From the NCBI RefSeq assembly GCF_021018745.1, contig NZ_CP063845.1:3100001-3164000 (forward strand): a stretch of 64,000 nt of DNA. Direction: 5' to 3'. Below the pieces are notes generated by a model. It did not search any database. It was not told the origin of the DNA and saw only the letters and a list, made by a program, of their open reading frames with translations. Both the position numbers and the translations under genes were made by a program. How positions within the stretch are numbered: position 1 is the stretch's first letter; each line of letters begins with the position of its first letter. This document shows, in pieces, positions 36,454 through 45,209 of this stretch. Source of the stretch: Gloeobacter morelensis MG652769 (GTDB lineage: Bacteria > Cyanobacteriota > Cyanobacteriia > Gloeobacterales > Gloeobacteraceae).

Positions 36454-38097
36454 TTGACCCTGGGAGGTGATCGTGCTCACTTGCCGGGCAGGGCGGTTGT
36501 TGCTGTCAAAATACTTCCCGTGCTTCACCTGATTCGTCCAATTTGTGCATCGAGCGTCTTCGGCCTCGCCTGGGTCGAAGAGCGACTGCTCGCGGTCGAT
36601 CCCCACACCGGCTATCTGCTCGCCATCGATCCGTGCAGCGGCCTGGAGGTGATTGCCAATCCCCGGGCGATTGGCGACTGGCTCGATGTCACCGGCATTG
36701 CCGCCCACAATGGCGAACTGTGGGCTCTGCGCCAGGATGAATTGATGCGGGTTGACCGCGAGACCATGCGCCTTGAGATCGTCATGGATCTGCGCTACCG
36801 CGGCGAAGGGCTGGCCGTGAGTGCTGAGGAATGGTTCGTGAGTGTGCGCTCCGTGCAGCAAATCCGGGTTTACAGCCGCCTCACGGGCGATTGCGTGCGC
36901 ACTTTCGAAGCCCCCGGTACCGGCGAACAGAGCCTCGTCTACGAGGACGGCCATTTGTGGGTGTCTGACTGCGCCGAGCAAACGGTCTACTGCCTCGACC
37001 CTCAAAGCGGACAGATGCACTTCAGTGCCCTGACGCCCTACGAGCAACCCACCGGCCTGGCCTTTGCCGCCGGATCGCTCTATGTCGCCTACTCCCAGGT
37101 CGAAGACTTTATCAAGCAAGAGCCCAACCGCAACAACCGCCTGGTGATTGACAGCCGCAGCAAGACCCTCATCCACCAGCTGCACATTGTTACTGAACCA
37201 CAAGGCCGCTATACCCTCTCCAACGGCTACCTGGTGGAAGTCATCTATTGCGAAGAGACAGCCGCCCTTGAACCGGCGGATCTCGAAAACGTCGTCTGGA
37301 AAATTGCCCTGCCCGCCGAATCAGACCGACAAAAGCTCATCCGCGTCGAAGCCATCGGTCGGCCTTTTCGCGAGGAGCTCGAAGATGGTCAGCGCATCGC
37401 CGTCTTCGAGTTCGACAAGCTCGCCGCGGGGGAAGTGCAACTGTTCGGCTGGCGGGCACTCTTGGAAGTGCGCGGCATCCGCTACCACGCCCCCAAATCC
37501 TTGGATAACCCGTTTCCCGAAGAGTTCAAGGACCGCTACCTGGTGGACGACGATTTTTTGACCATGGACGCGCGTCGGGTGCAGGAAGCCGCCCGCGAGG
37601 CGGTGGGAGATCGCACCGGGCCGCTTGCCAAGATGCTCGCCATCCGCGATTACGTCTACGACCGGCTCGACTACCGCATCCAACGGGTCTCCGATACCCC
37701 CGACGCGGTGCTCGCCCGGGGCAAAGGTTCCTGCGGCGAGTACGTGGGGGTGCTCCTGGCCCTCGCCCGCCTCAACGGCATTCCCTGCCGGACGGTAGGT
37801 CGCTACAAGTGCCCGCCTTTGCCCGACTGCCGCCACTACCCACTGATGCCCGAGTACAACCACGTCTGGCTGGAATTTTATCTAGACGGCTTGGGCTGGG
37901 TGCCATGCGAATCGAACGTGGATGACACCGGCAGCCGCCCTTACCCGCGGCGCTACTTCATGGCCCTTCCGTGGTACCACATTGAACTGGGCAAAGGTGT
38001 CACCTTCGAAACCACCAACGTGCGGGGCTATTCGCTGGCGGACCTCTCACTCAACCACGTCCAGTGCACCATCGTTGAAGAGCTGCCCACACCGTAG
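36454..38097 (+). CDS. Transglutaminase-like protein with N-terminal propeller-like region
   Basis: A protein of up to 547 residues. Residues 35-240 contain repeated strand units (GLAWVEERLLAVDPHTGYLL, GTGEQSLVYEDGHLWVSDC) resembling a beta propeller. The C-terminal half has a transglutaminase/protease core: Cys in GKGSCGEYVGVLLALARLNG, His in EYNHVWLEFYLDG, and an acidic residue in PCESNVDD. Such domains often act as peptidases. The start is uncertain, with TTG codons at 36454 and 36481 and a GTG at 36520 all possible. It has no clear signal peptide. Confidence 0.75.
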   Translation: MTLGGDRAHLPGRAVVAVKILPVLHLIRPICASSVFGLAWVEERLLAVDPHTGYLLAIDPCSGLEVIANPRAIGDWLDVTGIAAHNGELWALRQDELMRVDRETMRLEIVMDLRYRGEGLAVSAEEWFVSVRSVQQIRVYSRLTGDCVRTFEAPGTGEQSLVYEDGHLWVSDCAEQTVYCLDPQSGQMHFSALTPYEQPTGLAFAAGSLYVAYSQVEDFIKQEPNRNNRLVIDSRSKTLIHQLHIVTEPQGRYTLSNGYLVEVIYCEETAALEPADLENVVWKIALPAESDRQKLIRVEAIGRPFREELEDGQRIAVFEFDKLAAGEVQLFGWRALLEVRGIRYHAPKSLDNPFPEEFKDRYLVDDDFLTMDARRVQEAAREAVGDRTGPLAKMLAIRDYVYDRLDYRIQRVSDTPDAVLARGKGSCGEYVGVLLALARLNGIPCRTVGRYKCPPLPDCRHYPLMPEYNHVWLEFYLDGLGWVPCESNVDDTGSRPYPRRYFMALPWYHIELGKGVTFETTNVRGYSLADLSLNHVQCTIVEELPTP

Positions 38098-38203
38098 GGT
38101 TCAGGGGTCAGCTGACGATGCCGCCGTCTTTGTAGAACGATCCCCGTCCGCTGCGGCGATCCGTACAATTAGGTGCAAAGGCAAGTGACTAGCGGACGGC
38201 GGC

Positions 38204-38416
38204 ATGGGCGGCAAGACCGATCTCGACAGGGTGGTGGCCTACGTACCCACCGAGTTGAAAAAAGAACTGGAGCAGTGGGCGGAGGCGGAGGAGCGCTCGG
38301 TCTCCTGGCTGGTCGCCAAGCTCATCGACAGAGCCCTGCAGCAGCGCCGGGAGCGCGACACGCCGGGTGAGGACGGGTTTTTGCTGGCCTTTGCCAATAT
38401 CGAGAAGACCGGGTAA
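38204..38416 (+). CDS. Small CopG/RHH-type protein
   Basis: A 70-residue protein. LDRVVAYVPTELKKELEQWA followed by EERSVSWLVAKLIDRALQQ has the strand-helix-helix pattern of ribbon-helix-helix repressors. No toxin gene is adjacent. A TACAAT hexamer at 38163-38168 could be its -10 box. Its target is unknown. Confidence 0.65.
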   Translation: MGGKTDLDRVVAYVPTELKKELEQWAEAEERSVSWLVAKLIDRALQQRRERDTPGEDGFLLAFANIEKTG

Positions 38417-38515
38417 AGTCGCCCACAGACTCCTATCGAATCCGGGTGAAGGGGTGTGGTTCTCATCGGATACTGCCCTTGTGGCCGTTTTTTCATTGGG
38501 TCTTGGGGGATTCGC

Positions 38516-38665
38516 TTGGCCCGACAGCGGGTGGGCGAGAGGCGGCACCCCCTTCGGGTGCCCCTCTCGCGCTCTCCCCCTCCCCGCCTCGCGGGGGTGC
38601 CACCCCCCCGACACCCCCCGGACTGGATGGCGCGGTAGGCGGGAGACTTTGTGGGTGGGATGGGC
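38516..38665 (-). repeat. GC-rich dispersed repeat, copy B
   Basis: The reverse complement matches copy A at 4001-4148 across the whole unit, including the outer segments CATCCCACCC and GTCTCCCGCC. The hairpin arms here are GGCACCC/GGGTGCC where copy A has GGAACCC/GGGTTCC. The unit lies between the RHH-type gene and the M15 peptidase gene. Open frames through it are artefacts of its GC content. Confidence 0.85.
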
Positions 38666-38741
38666 AGAGCTTTCCAGTGCGTGCACGCTTTGCGTGGCGA
38701 CTGCGCCGAGGCGGGTTCAAAGATATCAGAGGTTGTGCCGG

Positions 38742-39593
38742 ATGATGCAGCGGCTCGCCACAGTCACAGGACACACGGATGCGTGCGGCGGGCCTGCGCG
38801 CAAACGGTGCTGCCAGTTTGCTGCGATAGTCGCCTTTCAAGCCATCTTGGGTCTTTTGGCGCCAGGTCCGTCCCAAGCGCAGCCGGAGCCGCCGCCGCCG
38901 ATTCTGCCTGTGCCTGTGTCGACCCCGACTGAAGCCGAATTGCCGCCGGTGGATTTGTTGCCGGCTCCTGAACCGCTCTTACAACCTGAGCTGGAAGCGG
39001 AAATTCCGCTTTTACGCCCACCTGAACCTGAGCCCCCGCCAGCCCCCGAGCGCCTCCAACCGGACAAACCGGTCCCCAGCATCGCCTACCCGCCCTACAA
39101 AGAGGCAGCGCGCCGCGATTTGCGTCTGGTGGCAGGCAACAGTACGGTTCGCGGACGCAAAGAATATCTGAGCAACGAAGCTGCGTGGGCGTTTGCGCGG
39201 ATGCGGGAAGCCGCCATTAAAGCGGGAGTGAGGCTCCTTTTGATCTCCGGTTTTCGCGACCGCACCAGGCAAGCGCGGATTTTTGCAAAACAAATAGCCA
39301 GAAAAGGCTCCCTGGGCGCCGCACTCCAACTGGTGGCCCCACCCGGCTTCAGCGAGCACCACACGGGCTACGCCATGGATCTGGGCGACGCGCTCTATCC
39401 GAAAACACATCTGGAGACCACCTTTGAGAACACCCCTGCCTTCCGCTGGCTCAGCCGCAGCGCCGCCCGCTTCGGGTTTGAACTTTCTTACCCGCCGGGC
39501 AACGCCGTAGGCGTCAGCTACGAACCCTGGCACTGGCGGTATGTTGGGTCCAAAAAGGGAAAGACACTTTTTTCGGCGGCCAAGGGTAGATAG
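38742..39593 (+). CDS. Exported M15-family D-Ala-D-Ala carboxypeptidase
   Basis: A 283-residue protein with a hydrophobic N-terminal signal (FAAIVAFQAILGLLAPG), a Pro/Glu-rich linker of about 80 residues (PPPPILPVPVSTPTEAELPP), and a VanY-type domain. Motifs are SGFRDRTRQ, FSEHHTGYAMDLGD and SYEPWHWRYVGS. It is a paralogue of the gene at 9234-9989. The linker could span the peptidoglycan. The ATG at 38742 was chosen because the frame upstream is repeat copy B. It stops 3 bp before the convergent trmL. Confidence 0.85.
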   Translation: MMQRLATVTGHTDACGGPARKRCCQFAAIVAFQAILGLLAPGPSQAQPEPPPPILPVPVSTPTEAELPPVDLLPAPEPLLQPELEAEIPLLRPPEPEPPPAPERLQPDKPVPSIAYPPYKEAARRDLRLVAGNSTVRGRKEYLSNEAAWAFARMREAAIKAGVRLLLISGFRDRTRQARIFAKQIARKGSLGAALQLVAPPGFSEHHTGYAMDLGDALYPKTHLETTFENTPAFRWLSRSAARFGFELSYPPGNAVGVSYEPWHWRYVGSKKGKTLFSAAKGR

Positions 39594-39596
39594 GCT

Positions 39597-40070
39597 TTAG
39601 CCTGAAGGCAGGCCCAACTGGCGAAGCGCTTCAAAAAGGACCACGGCCACGGCATTGGAGAGATTCAAGCTGCGAACCGCCGGTTCGGCAAGGGGAATGG
39701 TTACTGCCGGATAGCGTTCGTCCGCAAATAGCCCATCGGGCAGTCCACGGCTTTCGGAGCCGAAAAGCAGCCAGTCGCCGGGCTGAAAAGCAAAGTCCCA
39801 CAGGCACACTCCCCGGCGGGCGCTGGTGAGTACAAAGCGCTGCTCAGATTGTTGTGCCAGTAATGTTTCAAGCTCGGGATGGTAGTGCAAATCGACATGG
39901 TCCCAGTAGTCGAGCCCGGCGCGCTTGAGGTATTTGTCGCTCAATTGAAAGCCCAAAGTCCCTACCAGATGCAGACTGGTGCCGGTGGCGGCACAGGTGC
40001 GCGCCACATTGCCGGTGTTGGGAGGGATCTCCGGGTCCACCAGCACGACATGGAGAGCTTCACGGCCCAT
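39597..40070 (-). CDS. trmL: tRNA (cytidine/uridine-34-2'-O)-methyltransferase
   Basis: A 157-residue SPOUT enzyme. PEIPPNTGNVARTCAATGTS near the start, LLFGSESRGLPDG in the middle, and the C-terminal VTIPLAEPAVRSLNLSNAVA are the three SpoU motifs in the TrmL arrangement. It methylates the wobble ribose of tRNA-Leu. Its ATG lies 11 bp inside the 3' end of the glycosyltransferase gene upstream, so the two are coupled. Confidence 0.9.
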   Translation of the reverse strand: MGREALHVVLVDPEIPPNTGNVARTCAATGTSLHLVGTLGFQLSDKYLKRAGLDYWDHVDLHYHPELETLLAQQSEQRFVLTSARRGVCLWDFAFQPGDWLLFGSESRGLPDGLFADERYPAVTIPLAEPAVRSLNLSNAVAVVLFEALRQLGLPSG

Positions 40071-41040
40071 TGCTGAACGGAGCCTTGCCCACCCGCCCCG
40101 GCACCGGGCGCTCGAAACCCTGGGCGTCTTTGAGGATGTAGAGCGGCCGGTTTTTGATTTCTTCGTAGATGCGGCCCACGTACTCGCCCAGGATACCGAC
40201 GGTAATGAGCTGCACCGCCCCGATAAAAAACACCGCCGCCGCGAGGGCACCGAAGCCGTTGAGGGGGGAAGCCGTAAAAAAGCGCCAGTAGATGACCAAT
40301 CCCACCATCACCAGGGCCAAAAAACCCGTGAAAAACCCGAGCCAGGTGGCCAGACGCAACGGCAGCCGCGAGAAGGAAACCAACCCATCGAGGGCGAGGG
40401 CGAGGGATTTGGTGAAGGTGTACTTGGGTTCGCCCGCGAGGCGCGCGGGCCGCTCGAAGGTCACCTCCGCCTGGTCAAAACCCACCCACGAGCGCAGACC
40501 CCGCAAGTAGCGGTTGCGCTCGGGCATGGCGTTGAGCAAGTCCACGATCTGGCGGTCGAGCAGGCAAAAATCGCCGCTGTCCACCGGCATCTGCACCTCC
40601 GCCAGCCGCTGCAACAGCCGATAGTACAGAAAAGCAAACAACCGCTTGGAGGCAGGTTCGCGGCCGCGCTGGGTACGCCTGGCAAAGACCACCTTGAAGC
40701 CCGCTCGCCATTTGTCCAATAGTTGCGGCAGCAGTTCGGGCGGATCTTGCAGGTCGCCGTCCATGATCACGACCGCTTCGCTGCCGGTGAAGTTGAGCCC
40801 GGCGGTGACCGCCACCTGATGGCCGAAGTTGCGCGAAAAACTCAACAGCCGCACGCGCGGATCGGCCTGGATGAACTGGCGAACGAGGTGGGGCGTGCGG
40901 TCGCTGCTCGCATCGTCGACAAAAATAATTTCGTAAGAACTCCCCAGGCCGCCCAGCACCGCCGTAAGTCGCCGGTACAGCTCGGGCAGATTGTCTTGTT
41001 CGTTGAAGACAGGAACGACAACAGAAATCGACTGAGGCAT
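40060..41040 (-). CDS. Family 2 glycosyltransferase, polyprenyl-phosphate type
   Basis: A 326-residue membrane protein. The GT2 domain starts SISVVVPVFNEQDNLPELY. The nucleotide-binding Asp is in IIFVDDASSD and the DxD-like motif is in VVIMDGDLQDPPELLP. Two C-terminal membrane helices follow (ATWLGFFTGFLALVMVGLVI, ALAAAVFFIGAVQLITVGIL). This is the DPM1/GtrB/ArnC layout, moving a sugar from a nucleotide to a polyprenyl phosphate. Donor sugar unknown. Confidence 0.88.
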   Translation of the reverse strand: MPQSISVVVPVFNEQDNLPELYRRLTAVLGGLGSSYEIIFVDDASSDRTPHLVRQFIQADPRVRLLSFSRNFGHQVAVTAGLNFTGSEAVVIMDGDLQDPPELLPQLLDKWRAGFKVVFARRTQRGREPASKRLFAFLYYRLLQRLAEVQMPVDSGDFCLLDRQIVDLLNAMPERNRYLRGLRSWVGFDQAEVTFERPARLAGEPKYTFTKSLALALDGLVSFSRLPLRLATWLGFFTGFLALVMVGLVIYWRFFTASPLNGFGALAAAVFFIGAVQLITVGILGEYVGRIYEEIKNRPLYILKDAQGFERPVPGRVGKAPFSNGP

Positions 41041-41168
41041 CGCTCTATCTTGATTGGAGAGCGCCGTCGGGGCCGCTCACAAAGCTTTCATCAGCTTACA
41101 ACGGCGCATAGGCGCAATACCCGGATCGAACGAGGGAAGCTTCCTGCCTGGCGGGTTACACTGACGCC

Positions 41169-42281
41169 ATGAGCAAAGTGGCCATTGTCCTGGGAACCCG
41201 GCCGGAGGCGGTGAAGCTGGCCCCGGTGATCCTGGGCTTTCGAAGCTGTCCGCACCTGCGGACGCGGGTGATCCTCACCGGTCAACACCGGGAGATGCTC
41301 TATCAGACCCTCGGTTGGTTCGAAATCGAGGCGGACGCCGATTTGCAGATTATGACGCCGCGCCAGAGCCTGGCCGACATTACCTGCAGGGCGCTGGTGG
41401 GCCTCGAAGCCGTCCTCACCGACGAGCGCCCCGACCTGGTGCTGGTGCAGGGAGACACCACGACCACCTTTGCCGCGGCCCTCGCCGCCTTCTACCAAAA
41501 AATTCCCCTGGGCCACGTCGAAGCGGGCCTGCGCACAGGAGTCGCAGACGACCCGTACCCCGAGGAGATGAACCGTCGCCTCACCTCGCGCCTGGCAGCG
41601 CTGCACTTTGCCCCGACGATGCGCGCGGCGGAGAACCTCAAGCGCGAAGGCATCCTCGATCACGTCTACCTCACCGGCAACACCGTCATCGACGCGCTGC
41701 ACACCATCGCCAGCCGCAAGCCCGAGTGCCCGGTGGCGGGTCTCGACTGGGAAAAGTCGCGGGTGATGCTGGTCACCGCCCACCGCCGCGAGAACTGGGG
41801 TCAACCGCTCGAAAACATCGCCCACGCCCTGGTCGATATTCTCGAAGCGCACCCGGACACCGCCCTGGTGCTGCCTTTGCATAAAAATCCGACCGTGCGC
41901 GAACCGCTCCAGCGCATCCTCGGTGCGCACCCACGCGCCTTTTTGGACGAACCTTTCGACTACCCACAGCTGGTGGGTGCCCTGCAGCGCTCCACGCTGG
42001 TGCTCACCGACTCAGGCGGACTGCAGGAGGAAGCGCCCGCCTTCGGTAAACCGGTGCTGGTGCTGCGCGAGACCACCGAGCGGCCCGAGGCGATCGAGGC
42101 GGGGGTGGCCCTCAAAGTCGGTACCGACCGCACCGCCATCGCCCGTACCGCCCACGCACTGCTCACCGACGCTGCCCTCTACGGGCAGATGGCCCGGGCG
42201 GTCAACCCCTTCGGCGATGGCCACGCGACCGGGCGTATTTTGCGCCCGACCCTGGCCTATCTGGGGTTGCCCTCAGATTGA
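41169..42281 (+). CDS. wecB: UDP-N-acetylglucosamine 2-epimerase, non-hydrolysing
   Basis: A 370-residue protein. VAIVLGTRPEAVKLAPVI at the N-terminus, VLVQGDTTTTFAAALAAFY, and GHVEAGLRTG are WecB signatures, as is LTDSGGLQEEAPAFGKPVLV near the C-terminus. It makes UDP-ManNAc for surface polysaccharides. It is divergent from the glycosyltransferase gene with a 128-bp shared upstream region, which suggests related roles in glycan synthesis. Confidence 0.93.
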   Translation: MSKVAIVLGTRPEAVKLAPVILGFRSCPHLRTRVILTGQHREMLYQTLGWFEIEADADLQIMTPRQSLADITCRALVGLEAVLTDERPDLVLVQGDTTTTFAAALAAFYQKIPLGHVEAGLRTGVADDPYPEEMNRRLTSRLAALHFAPTMRAAENLKREGILDHVYLTGNTVIDALHTIASRKPECPVAGLDWEKSRVMLVTAHRRENWGQPLENIAHALVDILEAHPDTALVLPLHKNPTVREPLQRILGAHPRAFLDEPFDYPQLVGALQRSTLVLTDSGGLQEEAPAFGKPVLVLRETTERPEAIEAGVALKVGTDRTAIARTAHALLTDAALYGQMARAVNPFGDGHATGRILRPTLAYLGLPSD

Positions 42282-42498
42282 TGGGCCGCCAATCGACGCG
42301 CGCCGACGCGATGGTCAGTCCAGATATGTGGTGTCTCAGCGGGCAAATAGCCGCTTTTCTGAAGTGGCCCCCCCAGATATAGAGTTTTTTTGCTCAAACC
42401 CACCACTATTCGATTATTTTTTGGTACAGTTTGACTGACCCAAATTCTCGTTTTACGGGAGTTTATCGAACCGACCATGTTCATTTCGCCCGAACATT
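42282..42498. other. Intergenic region before yggS
   Basis: No gene is seen. It is AT-richer than its surroundings, with TTTTTTGGTACAGTTTGAC near 42416-42434 containing a TACAGT hexamer that could be a -10 box for the yggS-sepF-proC unit. Confidence 0.35.
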
Positions 42499-43197
42499 GT
42501 GGGAGTTGCTGAGCGGATCGAATGGCTGCGGTCACAACTGCCCGCCGCAGTGCGGTTGGTGGCTGTGACCAAACAGGTGCCTGTCGAGCACATTCGTGAG
42601 GCTTATGCTTGCGGCCTTCGGGATTTTGGTGAAAGCCGGATCCAGGAAGTCCAACAAAAAATTCCGCAATTGACGGACCTTCAAGGAGTGTCCTGGCACT
42701 TGATTGGCAGTCTGCAGCGCAACAAAGCCCGCCCGGCCCTGGAAGTCTTCGACTGGATCCACTCCGTCGATAGCTTTCCGCTTGCCGAGCGGCTGGCGTC
42801 GCTGATGGACAGCGTTGGCCGCCGACCGCGGCTGCTCCTGCAGGTCAAGCTTGCCGCCGATCCGAGCAAATCGGGTTGGTCGCAGGCCGAACTGGAGGCG
42901 GCGCTGCCGCGGCTTGCCGCTTTGCCGCAGCTCGATATTCGGGGGTTGACGGCGATTGCGCCGTTGGGGCTCGGCGAGCAGGGCAACTTGACGCTCTTTG
43001 GCCGGGTCGCCGCCCTCGCCCGCGACCTCGGCCGCCGCGCCGGGGAAGCCGGTTGGCAGCATATCCGTATGGAGGAATTGTCGATGGGCATGTCCGGCGA
43101 CTATCCGCAGGCGATTGCGGCCGGGGCGACGATGGTGCGCCTGGGTCAAGTCCTGTTCGGTTCACGTCTACCGCTACGGAGGAATGGTGATGAGTAG
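42499..43197 (+). CDS. yggS: PLP-homeostasis protein, YggS/PLPBP family
   Basis: A 232-residue protein with the PLP-binding Lys in [41 protein letters not shown], and the C-terminal [21 protein letters not shown]. It binds pyridoxal phosphate and buffers PLP levels. No ATG is available in frame, so the GTG at 42499 is used. The last 8 bases overlap sepF, and the order yggS-sepF-proC is conserved in cyanobacteria. Confidence 0.92.
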   Translation: MGVAERIEWLRSQLPAAVRLVAVTKQVPVEHIREAYACGLRDFGESRIQEVQQKIPQLTDLQGVSWHLIGSLQRNKARPALEVFDWIHSVDSFPLAERLASLMDSVGRRPRLLLQVKLAADPSKSGWSQAELEAALPRLAALPQLDIRGLTAIAPLGLGEQGNLTLFGRVAALARDLGRRAGEAGWQHIRMEELSMGMSGDYPQAIAAGATMVRLGQVLFGSRLPLRRNGDE

Positions 43198-43768
43198 CTT
43201 CTGGTCGAAGGTCAAGGACTTCGTCGGCTTCGGCGATCCCCTTGAGTATGAAGAGGACGGCGAAGAGTACGAGCAGGTCTACCGCGAAGAAAATAAGCGC
43301 GAGGAAGCGCGCCGGGCCGCCGCCGCCGGGACCGCCGCTGCCGCTACTCCCACCGCCGCCCAGACGTCCGACGCTTCCCCAATGGGTAGCGGGCCGGCGC
43401 GCAAGCGGGTGCGCGCGGGCAACGTGATCGGCATGCCCAACAGTGGCGTCAACGAGGTGCTCGTCATCGAGCCGCGCTCGTTTGAAGAGGCCCCCCAGAT
43501 CGTCCAGCACCTGCGCGATCGCAAGTCGGTCATCTTGAATCTGACCTTGATGGACAGCGACCAGGCCCAGCGCAGCGTCGATTTTGTGGCCGGGGCCACC
43601 TTCGCCATCGACGGCCATCAGGAGCGCGTGGGGGACGGGATCTTCCTGTTTACGCCCAGTAGCGTCATGATCAGCACCGAAATGCCTTCGCAGCTGCGTC
43701 AGGCCAACCAGGCCTTCGGCGGCAATTTCCGGCTCAACCCGGAAGCCCCCCGCCGCGCCCAGGGCTAG
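43190..43768 (+). CDS. sepF: Cell division protein SepF
   Basis: A 192-residue FtsZ-ring protein (cyanobacterial Cdv2). It has an N-terminal amphipathic, membrane-binding helix ([16 protein letters not shown]), an acidic stretch, an Ala-rich linker, and the SepF core ([50 protein letters not shown]). The ATG at 43190 has CGGAGGA seven bases upstream. An ATG two codons earlier is also possible. It overlaps yggS. Confidence 0.93.
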   Translation: MSSFWSKVKDFVGFGDPLEYEEDGEEYEQVYREENKREEARRAAAAGTAAAATPTAAQTSDASPMGSGPARKRVRAGNVIGMPNSGVNEVLVIEPRSFEEAPQIVQHLRDRKSVILNLTLMDSDQAQRSVDFVAGATFAIDGHQERVGDGIFLFTPSSVMISTEMPSQLRQANQAFGGNFRLNPEAPRRAQG

Positions 43769-43798
43769 AATAAGCGGGCACTCGCGTCCCCCTTGCCC

Positions 43799-44590
43799 AT
43801 GAACTTAGGCATCGTCGGCGGCGGTGCGATGGCCGAAGCTTTGATCGCCGGCCTGCTCGCCGGCGCGGTTTATGCACCTTCAGAAATTGTCGTGAGCGAC
43901 CCGACGGCCGAGCGCGGCGAGTGGCTCCATCGCCGCTACGGCGTGGTGGCCGTCACCGACAACCTGGTTCCCGCCGCTGCTCCGATGCTGCTTTTGGCCG
44001 TCAAGCCCCAGGTTTTTGCCGTGGTGAGCAACCAGGTTGCGCCCCATGTGCGCTCCGAACTGGTGGTGTCGATCCTGGCGGGCGTTCCGCTGGCCCGCCT
44101 GCAGGCGGCCTTTGCCGGGCGGGCTGTGGTGCGGGCGATGCCCAATACCCCGGCACTGGTGCGCTCCGGGATCACTGCCCTCAGCCGCTCGGAGCGCGTC
44201 ACCCCGGAGCAGTTTGCCGTTGTGCGGACGCTCTTCGCCTGCGTGGGCGAAGTGGTCGAGGTGCCCGAGTCCGCCATGGATGCGGTGACGGGCCTGTCGG
44301 GCTCCGGTCCCGGCTATCTGGCGCTCGTGGTCGAGGCGCTCATCGACGGCGGCGTGGCTGCCGGTCTGCCGCGGGCCACCGCCAGCCAGCTGGTGCTTGC
44401 TACCTTGCGCGGCAGCGCGGAGCTGTTGATCCAGGAGAAGCTGCACCCGGCGGTGCTCAAAGACCGCGTCACCAGCCCCGGCGGCACTACCATCGCCGGC
44501 ATCGAGCAGCTGGAAGCACGCTCGGTGCGCGGGGCATTTATCGCGGCGGTCCAGGCCGCCACCCGCCGCGCCCGGGAACTGTCCAGGTAG
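43799..44590 (+). CDS. proC: Pyrroline-5-carboxylate reductase
   Basis: A 263-residue enzyme of proline synthesis. NAD(P) is bound by LGIVGGGAMAEALIAGLL, followed by LLLAVKPQVF. VVRAMPNTPALVRSGITALS and the C-terminal DRVTSPGGTTIAGIEQLE are ProC signatures. It starts 30 bp after sepF and is the last gene of the conserved yggS-sepF-proC unit. It converges with the aspartic-protease-like gene. Confidence 0.93.
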   Translation: MNLGIVGGGAMAEALIAGLLAGAVYAPSEIVVSDPTAERGEWLHRRYGVVAVTDNLVPAAAPMLLLAVKPQVFAVVSNQVAPHVRSELVVSILAGVPLARLQAAFAGRAVVRAMPNTPALVRSGITALSRSERVTPEQFAVVRTLFACVGEVVEVPESAMDAVTGLSGSGPGYLALVVEALIDGGVAAGLPRATASQLVLATLRGSAELLIQEKLHPAVLKDRVTSPGGTTIAGIEQLEARSVRGAFIAAVQAATRRARELSR

Positions 44591-44593
44591 CGG

Positions 44594-45124
44594 CTAGTTG
44601 GGTTCCGTCGGCACCGCTCCCTGTTCCAGCCAGAGCGAGCGCCGGTCATAATCGATAGTCAGGCGGTAATGTTTCAAGAATGTGTAACCCAGCACTCCCG
44701 CCAGGGGACGCTTGAGAATCGCCTCGAAGGTGCCCAGATTCTGAACGATGGCCGCCTGACGGCGGGCGACGACCGGACCGATCTGAATGGTGTCGAGGTC
44801 CATGGTGGCGGCGCTCTGGGAGCGCGCCGAACCGATCCCCGACAGTTGCACCCGCTGAGCGCGCACCGGCAATCGGCGCTCGCGCACGAAGCGGTCGCTG
44901 AGCAAACTGACGCTCGCACCGGTATCGACGATAAAGGCGGCGGGAGGCCCTTGATTGATGCGCGCCTGGATGACGATGAGCCCGGCAATGCTCTCAAAGG
45001 GCACCTGGGCGGTCTGGGCACAGGCGGGAGCGGCGACCAAAACCCAACAGCAAGTCAGAAGCGGCCACCCTTGCCGCCTTACCATAGAAAAAATCCAGCC
45101 CACCCGGTTGCGCATCGCTCCCAT
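44594..45124 (-). CDS. Exported retropepsin-like aspartic protease
   Basis: A 176-residue protein with a Sec signal (GWPLLTCCWVLVAAPACAQT). The catalytic motif AAFIVDTGASVSLLS is a single retroviral-type D-T/S-G triad, so the active enzyme should be a dimer. VLGYTFLKHYRLTIDYDRRS near the C-terminus matches the second conserved block of this family. It is likely periplasmic. The ATG at 45115, three codons inside, is an alternative start. Confidence 0.82.
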   Translation of the reverse strand: MGAMRNRVGWIFSMVRRQGWPLLTCCWVLVAAPACAQTAQVPFESIAGLIVIQARINQGPPAAFIVDTGASVSLLSDRFVRERRLPVRAQRVQLSGIGSARSQSAATMDLDTIQIGPVVARRQAAIVQNLGTFEAILKRPLAGVLGYTFLKHYRLTIDYDRRSLWLEQGAVPTEPN

Positions 45125-45189
45125 TTAACATTAGTTTTCGGGGATTGCTGCGGGCCGGGACAACGGCCAATAATGTGAGCCGTGATGCT

Positions 45190-45209
45190 CCGTCAGCTAA
45201 AGCAGACGG
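45190..45209. repeat. Right-end hairpin of IS200/IS605 element
   Basis: CCGTCAGCTAAAGCAGACGG folds with outer arms CCGTC and GACGG. The tnpB stop codon lies inside it. In related elements this region, with the tnpB 3' end, encodes the guide (omega/reRNA) scaffold. Confidence 0.8.

Noticed and set aside
38367-38741. N-terminal extension of the M15 peptidase through repeat copy B
   Set aside because: The sequence is the dispersed repeat. The signal peptide and family homology begin after 38742.
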